Assembly (NCBI GenBank): GCA_030524035.1
Contig: JAUNHG010000002.1
Location: 124,001-188,000, forward strand
Length of the DNA: 64,000 nt
Direction: 5' to 3'
DNA from: Kocuria sp.
Lineage (GTDB): Bacteria; Actinomycetota; Actinomycetes; Actinomycetales; Micrococcaceae
The position numbers and the translations under genes are program-made. Every line of letters begins with the position of its first letter. The first letter of the stretch is position 1. The notes beneath the pieces were generated by a model. That model did no database searches and was not told where the DNA came from. It saw nothing but the letters and a program-made list of their open reading frames with translations. Shown in pieces: positions 9,610 to 19,580 of the stretch.

Positions 9610-10191
9610 ATGAGGGTCAAGGTTGCAAGAATCGGCAAACCCCACGGGATTCGTGGGGAAGTCACCGTCCAATTGTTCACGGATGAACCACAGTTACGCT
9701 TTGCGCCTGGTTCTCGGTTGTCGGTAGAAACCGCAACCCCGGCTGGCGCTGCCGTGGTGAAAGGTCATGAACTTGAGGTGAGCGGCGCCCGTTGGAACAA
9801 ACAGGTTCTGGTGGTGGGTTTCAACCAGGTCACGGACCGCAACGCGGCAGAAGCTCTGCGCGGCAGCCAGTTATTTGTGGAAGAAGATTCCAGTGGTATG
9901 GATGATGACACCTGGTACGAACACGATCTTATTGAGATGGACGTGGTGGTGGCGGATTGGCAACCGCAGCGGGTTGGACGTGTCACGGGGTTGCGAACAA
10001 TGCCACACCAGGACCTACTACAGGTAACGCTGGATGAAGACGGCCGGGAAATTGACATCCCTTTTGTGCAGGCGATTGTGTCGGAGATCAACGAAGAAGA
10101 CCGGACGGTGGTGCTCACTCCGCCCCCGGGTCTTCTGGAGTTAGGTGCAGACGGCTCTGATAAACAGGAGGGAGCCCCCGATGCATCTTGA
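9610..10191 (+). CDS. rimM: 16S rRNA processing protein RimM
   Basis: Ribosome maturation factor that binds S19 and helps mature the 30S head. The 193-residue product starts with [19 protein letters not shown], the typical RimM N-terminal barrel, and carries the PRC-barrel at about 98-175 ([18 protein letters not shown]). Lies downstream of the khpA hairpin and overlaps trmD by 11 bases. Confidence 0.96.
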   Translation: MRVKVARIGKPHGIRGEVTVQLFTDEPQLRFAPGSRLSVETATPAGAAVVKGHELEVSGARWNKQVLVVGFNQVTDRNAAEALRGSQLFVEEDSSGMDDDTWYEHDLIEMDVVVADWQPQRVGRVTGLRTMPHQDLLQVTLDEDGREIDIPFVQAIVSEINEEDRTVVLTPPPGLLELGADGSDKQEGAPDAS

Positions 10192-11038
10192 CGTCATCAG
10201 CATTTTTCCCGAGTACCTGGCGGCCCTTGACGTTTCCTTGATCGGTAAAGCCCGGCGGGACGGTCTGCTGCACGTGAATGTCACGGACCTTCGTGACTAC
10301 ACGAACGATCGGCACCGCACCGTGGATGACACTCCTTACGGCGGGGGCGCGGGGATGGTCATGACTCCGGAGCCCTGGGCGCTGGCTTTGACGGATGTGC
10401 TGCGTCAGACCGGTGACGATTCTGTTGCCGGTCCCACCGCACAGCAACCCATGAACCAACGTCCGGTGTTGATCGTGCCTTCACCCGCGGGGCAGCTGTT
10501 CACGCAGGACATGGCGCAGGAACTCAGCGAGCGACGTCACCTGGTTTTTGCCTGTGGCCGGTACGAAGGAATTGATGAACGGGTGACCCAATGGGCCCGG
10601 GAATCATATGAGGTTCGACTGGTGTCTTTGGGGGATTATGTGCTTAATGGGGGGGAGGCGGCCGTGCTGGCGATGGTGGAGGCCATCGGACGTCTTGTGC
10701 CGGGGGTGATTGGTAACCCCGAATCGTTGGTTGAAGAATCCCATGCCAGTGGTTTGTTGGAATACCCGGTGTACACCAAACCCTCTGTATGGCGGAACCT
10801 GGAGGTTCCGGAGGTTTTGTTGTCTGGTAACCATGCCAGGATTGCGCGGTGGCGGCGCGATGAACAGCTACGCCGGACTGCGTTAAGACGGCCAGAACTG
10901 ATCGCTGCCCTGGAACCTGCCGTTTTGGATGAGCACGACCGTGCTGTGTTGGAACATGAAGGATGGCAGATCACAGACACCCAGGTGCAGGCACCACATC
11001 AGGATGCCCGTCCCCCGTGGTGTTTTCCTACACAATGA
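10181..11038 (+). CDS. trmD: tRNA (guanine-N1)-methyltransferase TrmD
   Basis: Methylates G37 of tRNAs from S-adenosylmethionine, preventing +1 frameshifting. The 285-residue product begins [12 protein letters not shown]. The SPOUT knot region is visible around YEGIDERV and [12 protein letters not shown], with the conserved LVPGVIGN following. I start at ATG 10181 because AGGAGGGA lies just upstream and the family begins exactly here. The C-terminal about 40 residues are less typical. Confidence 0.96.
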   Translation: MHLDVISIFPEYLAALDVSLIGKARRDGLLHVNVTDLRDYTNDRHRTVDDTPYGGGAGMVMTPEPWALALTDVLRQTGDDSVAGPTAQQPMNQRPVLIVPSPAGQLFTQDMAQELSERRHLVFACGRYEGIDERVTQWARESYEVRLVSLGDYVLNGGEAAVLAMVEAIGRLVPGVIGNPESLVEESHASGLLEYPVYTKPSVWRNLEVPEVLLSGNHARIARWRRDEQLRRTALRRPELIAALEPAVLDEHDRAVLEHEGWQITDTQVQAPHQDARPPWCFPTQ

Positions 11039-11074
11039 TGCTCAGCTCCATGCAGTAGGCGCAGCCACGAGAGG

Positions 11075-11100
11075 GCAGAGTGTGGCATAATTGCCGCTTG
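11075..11100 (+). promoter_or_regulatory. Candidate -10 region of the rplS promoter
   Basis: GTGTGGCATAATTGCCG includes a good -10 hexamer (CATAAT, 11086-11091) and resembles the motif ahead of rpsP. It implies an rplS leader of nearly 200 bases, which contains a short GC hairpin near 11116-11131 but no ORF. No convincing -35 is visible. Confidence 0.4.
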
Positions 11101-11288
11101 TGTGTGCTGGGCACGCCCCCGCCGCAGGGGGAAGAGCGACCACACAGTGCATGCCCCGTAAGATTCTCCAGATCGACGGGTGATTGATGCGTAGCGGGCA
11201 CCGAAGACGAACAGGTCCTTCTGATGGACTTTCGGCGCGCCGTCTGACCCACGTGAACGGCCTGCGGCGTTCGCTAGGAGATATACCC

Positions 11289-11648
11289 ATGACCAACATG
11301 ATTGATCAGGTTGACGCTAAGTCTCTGCGTGACGACATCCCTGAATTCCGTCCCGGTGACACACTGAACGTGCATGTGAACATTGTTGAAGGCAACCGTT
11401 CCCGCGTTCAGGTGTTTAAAGGTTTCGTTCTGGGGCGTCAGGGCGATGGTGTGCGGGAAACTTTCACCGTCCGTAAGGTGTCGTTTGGGGTGGGTGTTGA
11501 ACGTACGTTCCCGGTGCACTCGCCGGTGATCGAAAAAATTGAAGTCGTTGCTCGGGGTGACGTACGCCGCGCCAAGCTGTACTACATGCGTAACCGTCAC
11601 GGGAAAGCTGCCCGTATCCGCGAAAAGCGCGGCAGCGAAGCCCAGTGA
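11289..11648 (+). CDS. rplS: 50S ribosomal protein L19
   Basis: Large-subunit protein at the 30S interface. The 119-residue product has the family core ([39 protein letters not shown]). I use ATG 11289, preceded by TAGGAGATATACCC; longer in-frame extension upstream does not look coding. Followed by a strong hairpin terminator. Confidence 0.96.
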   Translation: MTNMIDQVDAKSLRDDIPEFRPGDTLNVHVNIVEGNRSRVQVFKGFVLGRQGDGVRETFTVRKVSFGVGVERTFPVHSPVIEKIEVVARGDVRRAKLYYMRNRHGKAARIREKRGSEAQ

Positions 11649-11693
11649 TTCTGACTGCTGCCGTGATGCCTATGGGATTGGACCAGTAGCACC

Positions 11694-12410
11694 GTGGCTG
11701 ACCGTGCACCTCGGGAGAACCCGGGGGCATCACATCGCGATGGTGCCCCCGGGTTCTTGTCATCTACGCAGCATCCAGAACGCACCGCGCCTCCTAGATG
11801 GCGACGGTGGACACACGGGTGGCGGTTGGTCACAGTTGCTATGGCGCTGGGATTGGTCGGCGTTGTGGTCGTTCGTGCCTGGTTCGTGGATGTTTACTAT
11901 GTGGGATCCCATTCCATGGAGCCGACTTTTCACCCCGGTGACCGCCTGATGGTCACCAAGTGGGTTGATACCGAGCACCTTGACCGGGGACAGTTAGTGG
12001 TATTCGACGGTCGTGGTTCATTTGCCCCGTTGGATGACACCCCACCGGTGTTGCGGGCAGTCCACCACGTGGGTGTGTGGCTGGGCCTGCACCCTACTCA
12101 GGACATTTTTGTGAAGCGAATTATCGGTTTGCCTGGGGACACTGTGTCGTGTTGTGACGAGGGTAAATTGGTGCTCAACGGGCAACCATTGGATGAACCC
12201 TATGTTCACCCTGATGACCTCCCTAGTGAGACGGAGTTTGAGGTGGTTGTCCCGGAAGGCAGGCTCTGGTTGCTGGGAGATCACCGGTCTGTGTCTGTGG
12301 ATTCGCGTTCTTTGTTGGGCGCGCCCGGTGGTGGACTGGTGCGGACGGATAAAGTGGTTGGTGAGCCCGTCGGAATTGTGTGGCCCTTAGGGCGTGAGGA
12401 CCTCAAGTAG
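11694..12410 (+). CDS. lepB: Signal peptidase I (first of three)
   Basis: Membrane serine protease that removes signal peptides outside the cytoplasmic membrane. Catalytic S74 (SHSMEPTF) and K141 (FVKRIIGLPGD) are both present; one membrane helix spans about 47-63. The 238-residue length is normal. The GTG start is uncertain: the rplS terminator lies within codons 8-22, so translation may begin further down, for example at M50 or at TTG codon 45, although either would leave almost no cytoplasmic tail. First gene of a lepB-lepB-lepB-rnhB run. Confidence 0.88.
   Translation: MADRAPRENPGASHRDGAPGFLSSTQHPERTAPPRWRRWTHGWRLVTVAMALGLVGVVVVRAWFVDVYYVGSHSMEPTFHPGDRLMVTKWVDTEHLDRGQLVVFDGRGSFAPLDDTPPVLRAVHHVGVWLGLHPTQDIFVKRIIGLPGDTVSCCDEGKLVLNGQPLDEPYVHPDDLPSETEFEVVVPEGRLWLLGDHRSVSVDSRSLLGAPGGGLVRTDKVVGEPVGIVWPLGREDLK
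11713..11760 (+). terminator. rplS terminator hairpin
   Basis: Perfect 14-base inverted repeat at 11716-11729 and 11744-11757 (AGAACCCGGGGGCA and its complement), extendable by three further pairs, with an 8-base loop. It follows the rplS stop by about 65 bases and overlaps the first codons of the longest possible lepB reading frame. Confidence 0.75.
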
Positions 12411-12496
12411 TTGGGCTGTTGGTTTCTCTCGCGCCGTGGTGCTGGCGTGGTCGTAGCGTTATGTGGTTGTTGTGTTGTTATCCGGAAGGAAAATTC

Positions 12497-13279
12497 GTGA
12501 GCCAGACCCCTACACCAGGACAGGGCCAAAGCCCTCGTGATACTTCCGTGCCCGCCGGGGCCACTGGCCGTCGGCGGAAGGAGACGCAGAAACCCACGAA
12601 AGAGTCACGGGGCGGGGCACTGAAAGAAATTTTGGTCACCGTTCTGGTGGTGCTGCTGATTTCTTTCTTGTTGAAGACTTTTCTGTTCCGGATTTTTTTC
12701 ATCCCGTCGGAGTCCATGGAAAACACGTTGCAGCTTGACGACAGAATCGGGGTCAACGTGGCGCATTCTTGGTATGGCGACATGCAGCACGGGGATATCG
12801 TGGTGTTTGAAGACACCCAGGAGTGGATGGGGCCATCCACTCCTTCGCCCAACCCCGTGCGCAGAACCCTGGAGTTTATTGGTTTGGCACCGGATGCCAG
12901 CACCGGCTACTTGATCAAGCGTGTGATTGGTGTGGGCGGGGATACCGTGGCATGTTGTGATGCCGACGGCCGGGTGACTGTCAACGGCACGGCACTCGAT
13001 GAACCCTATGTGTATGAAGGCGACGATCCTTCGGAGCTTCCGTTTGAAGTCACTGTTCCAGAAGGTCACTATTTTGTCATGGGTGATCACCGTTCTGCAT
13101 CCGGTGATTCTCGCTACCACATTGAAGACGGCACGGCATTTATTAAAGACGAAGACGTGGTGGGCACGGCAGTGAACATCATGTGGCCCATCAATCGCTG
13201 GCAGGGGCTTTCCAGCGAAGATGAAACGTTTAACCGGGTCCGGGATGGGGCAGATGAGGACTCCGGGGCGGGTCAATGA
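12497..13279 (+). CDS. lepB: Signal peptidase I (second of three)
   Basis: A 260-residue type I signal peptidase. A charged cytoplasmic tail (1-40) leads to one helix (about 43-64), then catalytic S73 in IPSESMENTL and K141 in YLIKRVIGVGGD, and the GDHRSASGDSR box. GTG 12497 was chosen because GGAAGGA lies seven bases upstream. Overlaps the third paralog by ATGA, so the two are translationally coupled. Confidence 0.94.
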   Translation: MSQTPTPGQGQSPRDTSVPAGATGRRRKETQKPTKESRGGALKEILVTVLVVLLISFLLKTFLFRIFFIPSESMENTLQLDDRIGVNVAHSWYGDMQHGDIVVFEDTQEWMGPSTPSPNPVRRTLEFIGLAPDASTGYLIKRVIGVGGDTVACCDADGRVTVNGTALDEPYVYEGDDPSELPFEVTVPEGHYFVMGDHRSASGDSRYHIEDGTAFIKDEDVVGTAVNIMWPINRWQGLSSEDETFNRVRDGADEDSGAGQ

Positions 13280-14172
13280 CCCCCGGAAATTCCGTTACTG
13301 GTCCGCTGCAGGGGCCACCACCGCGTCATACGACTGGGATGGGCGCGGACACCTCGGTTGTAGAACAGTGGGAAGACCTAGGGGATGCACCTGCGGTCCG
13401 CGAGGACGGTGTGCCCATGTACCGGCGGCGTTCCGGGCGCCGTGCTCGCGATGATAACCGCCGTACCCGCCCCCAGGGCCGCGCGGTGACCGTGCTGCGA
13501 GAGTTAGCGGTGGTGGTGGCGTGGGCCCTGCTGATTGCATTTGTGGCCAAGCACGTATTGGTGCGAGGGTTTCACATTCCCTCAGATGCCATGGCACCTG
13601 CGCTCAGTTCTGGGGATCGTGTGTTTGTTAACGTCCTGGACACTACGTTACGACCCGCACAGCGTGGAGACGTGATTGTGTTCAATGACGCTCAGGGGTG
13701 GCTGCCACCAGCTGAAGAACCTTCATCATTCGGGGATTGGGTGAATGAAACCATGGCTTTTTTGGGCGTTACGGTGGACAACTCTGACACACACGTGGTG
13801 AAAAGGGTGATTGGGGTTGGCGGGGACCGCGTCAGATGCTGTGACGATGACGGGCGGCTGGTAATCAACGATGTCCCTGTGGATGAGGTTGGTGCCTACC
13901 TAGAAGACGGTGAGAAAGCTTCGGATATGTCATTTGACGTGATTGTTCCGGATAATCACTATTTTGTGCTGGGGGATCGGCGTACCTCGTCCGGAGATTC
14001 TCGTTTCTACTTGCCGGAAAACCGGGCTTTTGTGAACCGTCACGACGTTGTGGGCACAGCCTTTGTGGTGACGTGGCCGCTGGGTCGTACCGGTGCGTTG
14101 AAGGATTACACATCTGTATTTGACGACGTCCCTGACCCACCCGCTACCCACCGATCCCAACGATGGCGGTAA
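13276..14172 (+). CDS. Signal peptidase I-like protein lacking the catalytic serine
   Basis: A 298-residue LepB homolog with one membrane helix (about 72-92). The box that should read SxSM is S103-D104-A105-M106, so the nucleophile is alanine (GCC at 13588-13590). The general-base lysine K176 (VVKRVIGVGGD) and the GDRRTSSGDSR box remain. Staphylococcus SpsA is a known inactive signal peptidase homolog; a similar accessory or regulatory role is an inference. Overlaps the second lepB by four bases and rnhB by ten. Confidence 0.9.
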   Translation: MTPGNSVTGPLQGPPPRHTTGMGADTSVVEQWEDLGDAPAVREDGVPMYRRRSGRRARDDNRRTRPQGRAVTVLRELAVVVAWALLIAFVAKHVLVRGFHIPSDAMAPALSSGDRVFVNVLDTTLRPAQRGDVIVFNDAQGWLPPAEEPSSFGDWVNETMAFLGVTVDNSDTHVVKRVIGVGGDRVRCCDDDGRLVINDVPVDEVGAYLEDGEKASDMSFDVIVPDNHYFVLGDRRTSSGDSRFYLPENRAFVNRHDVVGTAFVVTWPLGRTGALKDYTSVFDDVPDPPATHRSQRWR

Positions 14173-14888
14173 ACCCGGCTCCGACACTTGCGGTCGAACA
14201 CGAGCTGATGGGCCGCAGCACTGAATATTTTGGTGTGCCTCAGGGTGTTGCTCCGCTGATTGCTGGAATGGATGAGGTGGGGCGTGGAGCCCTGGCAGGC
14301 CCAGTGACTGTTGGTGTGGCGGTGGTGGGCCCCGCTACCGGGCAGGTTCCAGCCCGGCTACGGGATTCTAAGCTGCTGACACCCGCCGTACGACTGGCTG
14401 TGATCCCGGAACTGACAACGTGGGTGCGCAGCTGGCGGACAGGATCAGCAACACCGGCAGAAATTGACGCGTTGGGAATCATAGGGGCCTTGCGCTTGGC
14501 AGGCCACCGCGCATTAGCGGCACTACCGGATACCGACCGGCCCCACGTGGTCATTCTGGACGGCGCGCATGACTGGTTAACGCACACCTCACAGGAGGTT
14601 TTCACTACCGTGGAAGGTACTGAGCCTCGTGAATCTGTCATTCCGTATCCGGTGTGGCATGGGCCGGTGCGTACCGTCGTCAAAGGGGATATGCGATGCG
14701 CCTCTGTTGCTGCCGCTTCCGTGGTGGCCAAGGTGGATCGTGATCAGGTCATGGTGCAGCTGCACCAACATTTCCCGGACTATGGTTGGGAGTCCAATAA
14801 AGGGTATGGGTCAACCGTGCACCGGGTTGCCTTAGCGGAACATGGAGCGACGGTTCACCATCGGCGCTCGTGGAATCTTGGGGTGTGA
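14163..14888 (+). CDS. rnhB: Ribonuclease HII
   Basis: Endonuclease that cleaves RNA in RNA-DNA hybrids and removes misincorporated ribonucleotides. The 241-residue product has the DEVGRGALAGPV motif with catalytic D37-E38, and a later KGDMRCASVAAASVVAKV segment typical of RNase HII. The ATG overlaps the upstream gene by ten bases. Confidence 0.95.
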   Translation: MAVNPAPTLAVEHELMGRSTEYFGVPQGVAPLIAGMDEVGRGALAGPVTVGVAVVGPATGQVPARLRDSKLLTPAVRLAVIPELTTWVRSWRTGSATPAEIDALGIIGALRLAGHRALAALPDTDRPHVVILDGAHDWLTHTSQEVFTTVEGTEPRESVIPYPVWHGPVRTVVKGDMRCASVAAASVVAKVDRDQVMVQLHQHFPDYGWESNKGYGSTVHRVALAEHGATVHHRRSWNLGV

Positions 14889-14963
14889 CTGTACGGGATG
14901 TGTTGTCCACAGATCAACGGTGGCGGGCTGCTCCCTGATGTGAGGACGCGTCACGTTGGTGTC

Positions 14964-15353
14964 ATGGGACGAGAAACGCAGGCCTTAGGGCGTTACGGCG
15001 AAGATATCGCAGTGGAATTTTTGGCTAGCCGTGGTGCGCAGATTCTGGAACGTAATTGGAGGGCGCGGCTTTCCGCCCATGGTGTGGCTGGTGAGTTAGA
15101 CGTGGTGGTTGTGGTGGGTGCACACCTGGTGGGGGTTGAGGTCAAAACACGGTCAACCGCAGGATTTGGGCATCCCTTGGAGTCCATTACCACCAATAAA
15201 TTGCGGCGACTGCACTTTTTGTTAGCGGCGTGGGCACGCGAACACGGGTATGCCCATTGGCAACGTCGAGTGGACGCCGTGGCTGTATCTATCACTGGTC
15301 ACCGGGGGCAACACCCCACTGTTGTGGTCGAGCATCGGCCATTTTTGCGCTAG
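14964..15353 (+). CDS. UPF0102 endonuclease-like protein YraN
   Basis: A 129-residue protein with a PD-(D/E)XK-like core: GELDVVVVVGAHLVGVEVKTR. The family starts a few residues before LGRYGEDIAVEFL, so ATG 14964 is preferred over the longer frame. Its function is unproven, but a role in DNA processing is suspected because it lies between rnhB and comM/dprA in many genomes, as here. The next 180 bases to comM hold no gene I can support. Confidence 0.87.
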   Translation: MGRETQALGRYGEDIAVEFLASRGAQILERNWRARLSAHGVAGELDVVVVVGAHLVGVEVKTRSTAGFGHPLESITTNKLRRLHFLLAAWAREHGYAHWQRRVDAVAVSITGHRGQHPTVVVEHRPFLR

Positions 15354-15536
15354 GCAACCGGGCTGTCGACTCCACAAGTGCACGCCATGCTGCGCCGTCC
15401 TGGCAGTTGTCTTCATGGAGTAGTCCGTCATCCAACGCGTGTGTTCTGTGGCGGTCAGGATCAAGGCACACGGTGAATTCGCTCCGTGTTCGGGTGGGCC
15501 GGCGGTCTGCATGATGGATGACAGGGGAGGGGCGTG

Positions 15537-17099
15537 ATGGGTGGTCAACAGTGTGGTCGGGCGTTATCCGTGGCCTTGATTGGGCTACAAGGCACCGTGG
15601 TGGAGGTGGAAACGGATATCGGCTCCCAGCTGCCAGGATTTAGTGTGTTGGGGTTACCGGACCTCTCTGTGCGCGAGTCCAAAGATCGAGTACGTTCCGC
15701 CGCACGTAATTCGGGTGTTCCGTTGAGTCCACGGCAAATTACGGTGAACTTAACTCCTGCCACATTGCCCAAGCGGGGGTCACATTTTGATCTGGCGATC
15801 GCGGCTTCCGTACTACAGGCGCAGGGTGTGATGCTTGGTTCACCGGACACCGTGTATTTGGCGGAGTTGGCACTGGACGGCGCGTTGCGGCCGGTACGTG
15901 GTGTTCTTCCGGCAGTGCTTGCTGCTGTGAACAGTGGGTACCCGAATGTTGTGGTGGCTCAAGCCAATGCTGCGGAAGCTGCTCTAGTTCCGGGGGCGAT
16001 GGTGCAAGGTTTTGAATGTTTGGCGGATGTTGCCGAAACTGCGGGAGCTGACCCCCAAGGTCTGATTCGGCCCACAAAGCGGTCGACCCACACAACAGCT
16101 CGTGACGGTGACGACACCTCCGTGTCAGGGGATGCTGCCGACTTTGTCGATCTGGCCGATGTTGCAGGACAGTATGACGGCCGTGCTGCGGTGGAATTGG
16201 CCGCAGCTGGTGGGCATCACTTGCTCATGTGTGGCCCTCCGGGTGCAGGCAAAACCTTATTGGCCGAACGCTTACCGGGGTTGCTCCCTGAGCTTGATGA
16301 CGCTGCTGCCACCGAAGTCACCGCTGTGCATTCCCTGGAGACCAGGGTGAGTCACAGGGCGGAGTTAATCAGACGTCCTCCGTTTGAAAGTCCACACCAT
16401 TCAGCATCAGCGACAGCTTTATTAGGAGGCGGCAGCGGAATTCCACGCCCCGGCGCGGTTTCCCGCGCCCATCACGGGGTGCTTTTCCTTGATGAGGCTC
16501 CGGAATTTGACCGTGGTGTTCTGGATGCTTTGCGGCAACCGTTGGAAACAGGCAGCGTGCGGATTGATCGTGCTGCTGCTTCCGCTCGTTATCCCGCTAG
16601 GTTTCAGCTGGTGATGGCTGCTAATCCGTGTCCGTGTGGACGGGCTTCTGGTAAAGGGCAGCAGTGTCGGTGCACACCACGGGAGCGCCGATCGTATTTT
16701 GGAAAGTTATCGGGTCCGTTACTGGACCGGGTGGATGTACGGATCAACGTTGCTCCTATGAGTTATGCGGAATTGATGTCGGTTCCTGGCGGAGAAAGCA
16801 CTGCCACGGTGGCTGCTCGGGTAGCTCACGCCCGAGAGCTGCAAAGGGAACGATTAAAGCCTTTTGGGTTGCGGTGTAACGCGGAAATTGGTGCTTCTGT
16901 ACTCATGGGTGAGCTGAAACAACCGCCCCGTGTGACGGCTGCGTTAGAGCGGGAAATGGAGCGTGGCGTGTTGACTGCACGGGGTATGCACAGGGTATTG
17001 CGGGTGGCCTGGACCGTGGCCGATCTGGATGGTCGGTCAGTACCTACGGCTGAGGATGTGGATACCGCGTTGTATTTCCGGGCGCGGGAGCTGGCATGA
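15537..17099 (+). CDS. comM: ComM/YifB AAA+ ATPase (Mg-chelatase-like)
   Basis: Hexameric helicase-like ATPase; ComM promotes branch migration during natural transformation. The 520-residue protein has a Lon-like N-terminal domain (to about 185), Walker A GPPGAGKTLLAERL, Walker B VLFLDEAPEF, and the NPCPCG...CRC cysteine motif. ATG 15537 is chosen because GGAGG (15526-15530) lies six bases upstream; GTG 15534 is possible. Overlaps dprA by ATGA. Confidence 0.94.
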   Translation: MGGQQCGRALSVALIGLQGTVVEVETDIGSQLPGFSVLGLPDLSVRESKDRVRSAARNSGVPLSPRQITVNLTPATLPKRGSHFDLAIAASVLQAQGVMLGSPDTVYLAELALDGALRPVRGVLPAVLAAVNSGYPNVVVAQANAAEAALVPGAMVQGFECLADVAETAGADPQGLIRPTKRSTHTTARDGDDTSVSGDAADFVDLADVAGQYDGRAAVELAAAGGHHLLMCGPPGAGKTLLAERLPGLLPELDDAAATEVTAVHSLETRVSHRAELIRRPPFESPHHSASATALLGGGSGIPRPGAVSRAHHGVLFLDEAPEFDRGVLDALRQPLETGSVRIDRAAASARYPARFQLVMAANPCPCGRASGKGQQCRCTPRERRSYFGKLSGPLLDRVDVRINVAPMSYAELMSVPGGESTATVAARVAHARELQRERLKPFGLRCNAEIGASVLMGELKQPPRVTAALEREMERGVLTARGMHRVLRVAWTVADLDGRSVPTAEDVDTALYFRARELA

Positions 17100-18343
17100 G
17101 CGATCGGGGGCAGATTAATAGCAAACACAGTGACCAACACGCTGTGCGCTTGGCGCGTGTGGGATTATCAGCTGTGCTGGAACCTCGAGATTTTACGGGG
17201 CACGTCATTTTGGAAGCTTTGGGGCCTGTGGCGGCGTGGCAAGTGATATCTGGCGCCCGGGGTGTCAGTGGCTCGGAGCATCAGAAGTTGGAGCACACGG
17301 TTCGTGACATTGGGGCCTCTTTTCCTGCATTGAGCGGGTCTGCTGCCGCGCGCACGACCGAGCGGTGGGCAGTGCGGGCTGCGGCTGTTGACCCTGAACG
17401 GGTCTGGGAACAAGCGATGCGTCGGGGTCTGTGGTTATGTACCCCTGAAGACGCTGATTGGCCTGCCACGTTGCGGGATCTTGGACGCACTGAACCTGTG
17501 TGTCTGTGGGGTCGTGGGGATCGGCGTCGTCTACGGCATGTTGTTGGTTCCAGCGTGGCTATTGTGGGATCGCGCGACTGTAGTGCGTATGGGCGTGCTG
17601 TGACGTTTGATATTGCCGGTGGGTTAGCTTCGCGCGGGTGGAACATTCTTTCCGGTGGTGCTTATGGCGTGGATGCAGTGGCGCATCAGGCCGCGTTAGC
17701 TATGTGTGCGGGGTCATTGCCTACAGTGGCGGTGATGGCTGGGGGAGTGGATCGGCTTTACCCTCGGGGTAATCAGGAGTTGCTGCACCAGATTGTGGAA
17801 GAGGGTGTGGTGATCTCGGAGTCTCTTCCCGGCACTATGCCCGCACGGTTTCGTTTTTTGGATCGGAACCGGTTGATCGCGGCGTTAGGGGTGGCCACTG
17901 TGGTGACGGAATCTCGGTGGCGTTCCGGGGCTCAGAGTACAGCGCATCATGCGGCTGATTTATCCCGGCCTGTGGCTGCGGTGCCGGGTAGTGTCCACTC
18001 GGCGATGTCAGCGGGGTGTCATCGGCTGATTCGGGAGTCAACTGCTGTTTTGGCCACGGATGTGGATGATGTTTTGTCGTTGATCGCCCCGTTGGACGCT
18101 GGTCGTGTTTCTTCTGAAGTTGAGGCTGTGGCAGGGCAGCAGACAGCGATTTTTGATGGATTGGGGGAGGAGGATCGTCGGTTAGCTGAGGCGTTGCCGG
18201 TGGTGCGGGGCGCTACGGTGGATTCGGTGGCTCGTGTGGCGGGGTTACCGGTTCGGCAGGTTTTGGGTGGGTTACGTCGTTTGGAGCGTGTTGGGTTAGC
18301 CGTGGATCGTGGTGGTGTGTGGTTACGTACCCGAGCCCATTAG
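17096..18343 (+). CDS. dprA: DNA processing protein DprA
   Basis: Single-stranded-DNA binding protein that loads RecA during transformation. The 415-residue product has the Rossmann fold ([37 protein letters not shown]) and a C-terminal winged helix (about 350-410). A SAM-like N-terminal part occupies roughly the first 100 residues. Translationally coupled to comM, a pairing found in many genomes whether or not they are naturally competent. Confidence 0.95.
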   Translation: MSDRGQINSKHSDQHAVRLARVGLSAVLEPRDFTGHVILEALGPVAAWQVISGARGVSGSEHQKLEHTVRDIGASFPALSGSAAARTTERWAVRAAAVDPERVWEQAMRRGLWLCTPEDADWPATLRDLGRTEPVCLWGRGDRRRLRHVVGSSVAIVGSRDCSAYGRAVTFDIAGGLASRGWNILSGGAYGVDAVAHQAALAMCAGSLPTVAVMAGGVDRLYPRGNQELLHQIVEEGVVISESLPGTMPARFRFLDRNRLIAALGVATVVTESRWRSGAQSTAHHAADLSRPVAAVPGSVHSAMSAGCHRLIRESTAVLATDVDDVLSLIAPLDAGRVSSEVEAVAGQQTAIFDGLGEEDRRLAEALPVVRGATVDSVARVAGLPVRQVLGGLRRLERVGLAVDRGGVWLRTRAH

Positions 18344-18380
18344 CTACACGAACGTTATGCGGGTAGGAAAGAAGGAACAC

Positions 18381-19331
18381 ATGGTGGGATCAGAGTCTTT
18401 GTCCCCTCATTTCCAGGATCACCTGGAAGCGTTTGCGCAGTACCTGCGACTGGAACGTTCCCGCAGTGTTGCCACGGTCCGCGCCTACACCCGAGACGTG
18501 GGCTCCTTGCTGGCTTTTGCTACGGACCATGATTTACACGTGGAGCTGATTGATCTTGACGTCATCCGATCCTGGATGGCCGAGCAACTCACCACTGGCA
18601 CAAATGCGGCAAGCAGCGCGAGTGCTGCCCGCCGTACATCCGCTATCCGTACCTTCTTTCGGTGGTGCACCAGCACGGGACGAACGCCCCACGACCCCAC
18701 GATGCGGTTGGTTTCCCCCCGTAAAAAGTCACATCTGCCTTCCGTGGTATCCGCTGCGGATCTCACCGCCATCACCCAACGGTTAGCGGAAGCCAGCAAT
18801 AACTCTCACCTCAGTCCACGCGAACAGGCAACTATCGCCAGGGACCGCGTGATCGTGGAATTGCTGTGGGCATCTGGGGTACGTGTATCAGAACTGGCCG
18901 CGTTGGATATTGACGACCTGAACCGCACTCAACGCACCATGGTGGTCACTGGTAAAGGCGACAAACAAAGAACCGTCCCGTTTGGGGGACCAGCGGATAG
19001 TGCTGTTGAACAGTGGCTGCGGCGCCGCAACGAGTTCATGACCGATACTTCCGGCAGGGCGTTGTTGCTGGGGCAGCGCGGCGGGCGGATGGGTGTGCGG
19101 CAGATCCGGGAGGTTGTCAATCGGGAACTCTCCCGCCAGGCTGACGTCACTGCGAGGGGGCCACACGCGTTGCGGCATTCCGCTGCCACTCACCTCTTGG
19201 ATGGTGGAGCAGACCTACGCAGTGTGCAGGAATTGCTCGGACACGAATCGGTATCAACCACACAGATTTACACGCATGTTTCTGTGGATCGGTTGGGCGC
19301 GGCTTTTCAACAAGCCCACCCTCGTGCCTAA
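18381..19331 (+). CDS. xerC: Tyrosine recombinase XerC/XerD
   Basis: Site-specific recombinase for chromosome dimer resolution. The 316-residue product carries the complete active site: R168 (SGVRVSE), K192 (GKGDK), H262 and R265 (HALRH), H288 (LGHES) and Y297 (IYTHV). The N-terminal core-binding domain covers about 12-105. ATG 18381 is preceded by GAAAGAAGGA; a longer frame would overlap dprA. Position after dprA favours xerC over xerD, without proof. Confidence 0.9.
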   Translation: MVGSESLSPHFQDHLEAFAQYLRLERSRSVATVRAYTRDVGSLLAFATDHDLHVELIDLDVIRSWMAEQLTTGTNAASSASAARRTSAIRTFFRWCTSTGRTPHDPTMRLVSPRKKSHLPSVVSAADLTAITQRLAEASNNSHLSPREQATIARDRVIVELLWASGVRVSELAALDIDDLNRTQRTMVVTGKGDKQRTVPFGGPADSAVEQWLRRRNEFMTDTSGRALLLGQRGGRMGVRQIREVVNRELSRQADVTARGPHALRHSAATHLLDGGADLRSVQELLGHESVSTTQIYTHVSVDRLGAAFQQAHPRA

Positions 19332-19580
19332 AAATGATCTAGGTTGACTATTGGCGTCAGTATTACGAAAATTGCGATGTCCGTGTATCTGCGACCTCGA
19401 ATCCGCTGATACATGGAAAACATCGTTTATAGAGAAACGTAGACATCGTGGCGGGCCTCGAATCTCATCACGTTGTGTACGCAGGGCAGGGCCAGCTCGC
19501 AGTAGCGGGTTGGTTCTTCCGGGGAGAACCACGTGGAAGGTCGTTGGGGAAGACGCACCTACACGCCGGAGGAACAGGTC

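Noticed and set aside
10145-10180. Longer trmD start within rimM
   Set aside because: The family starts [10 protein letters not shown] at 10181, which has a strong ribosome site.
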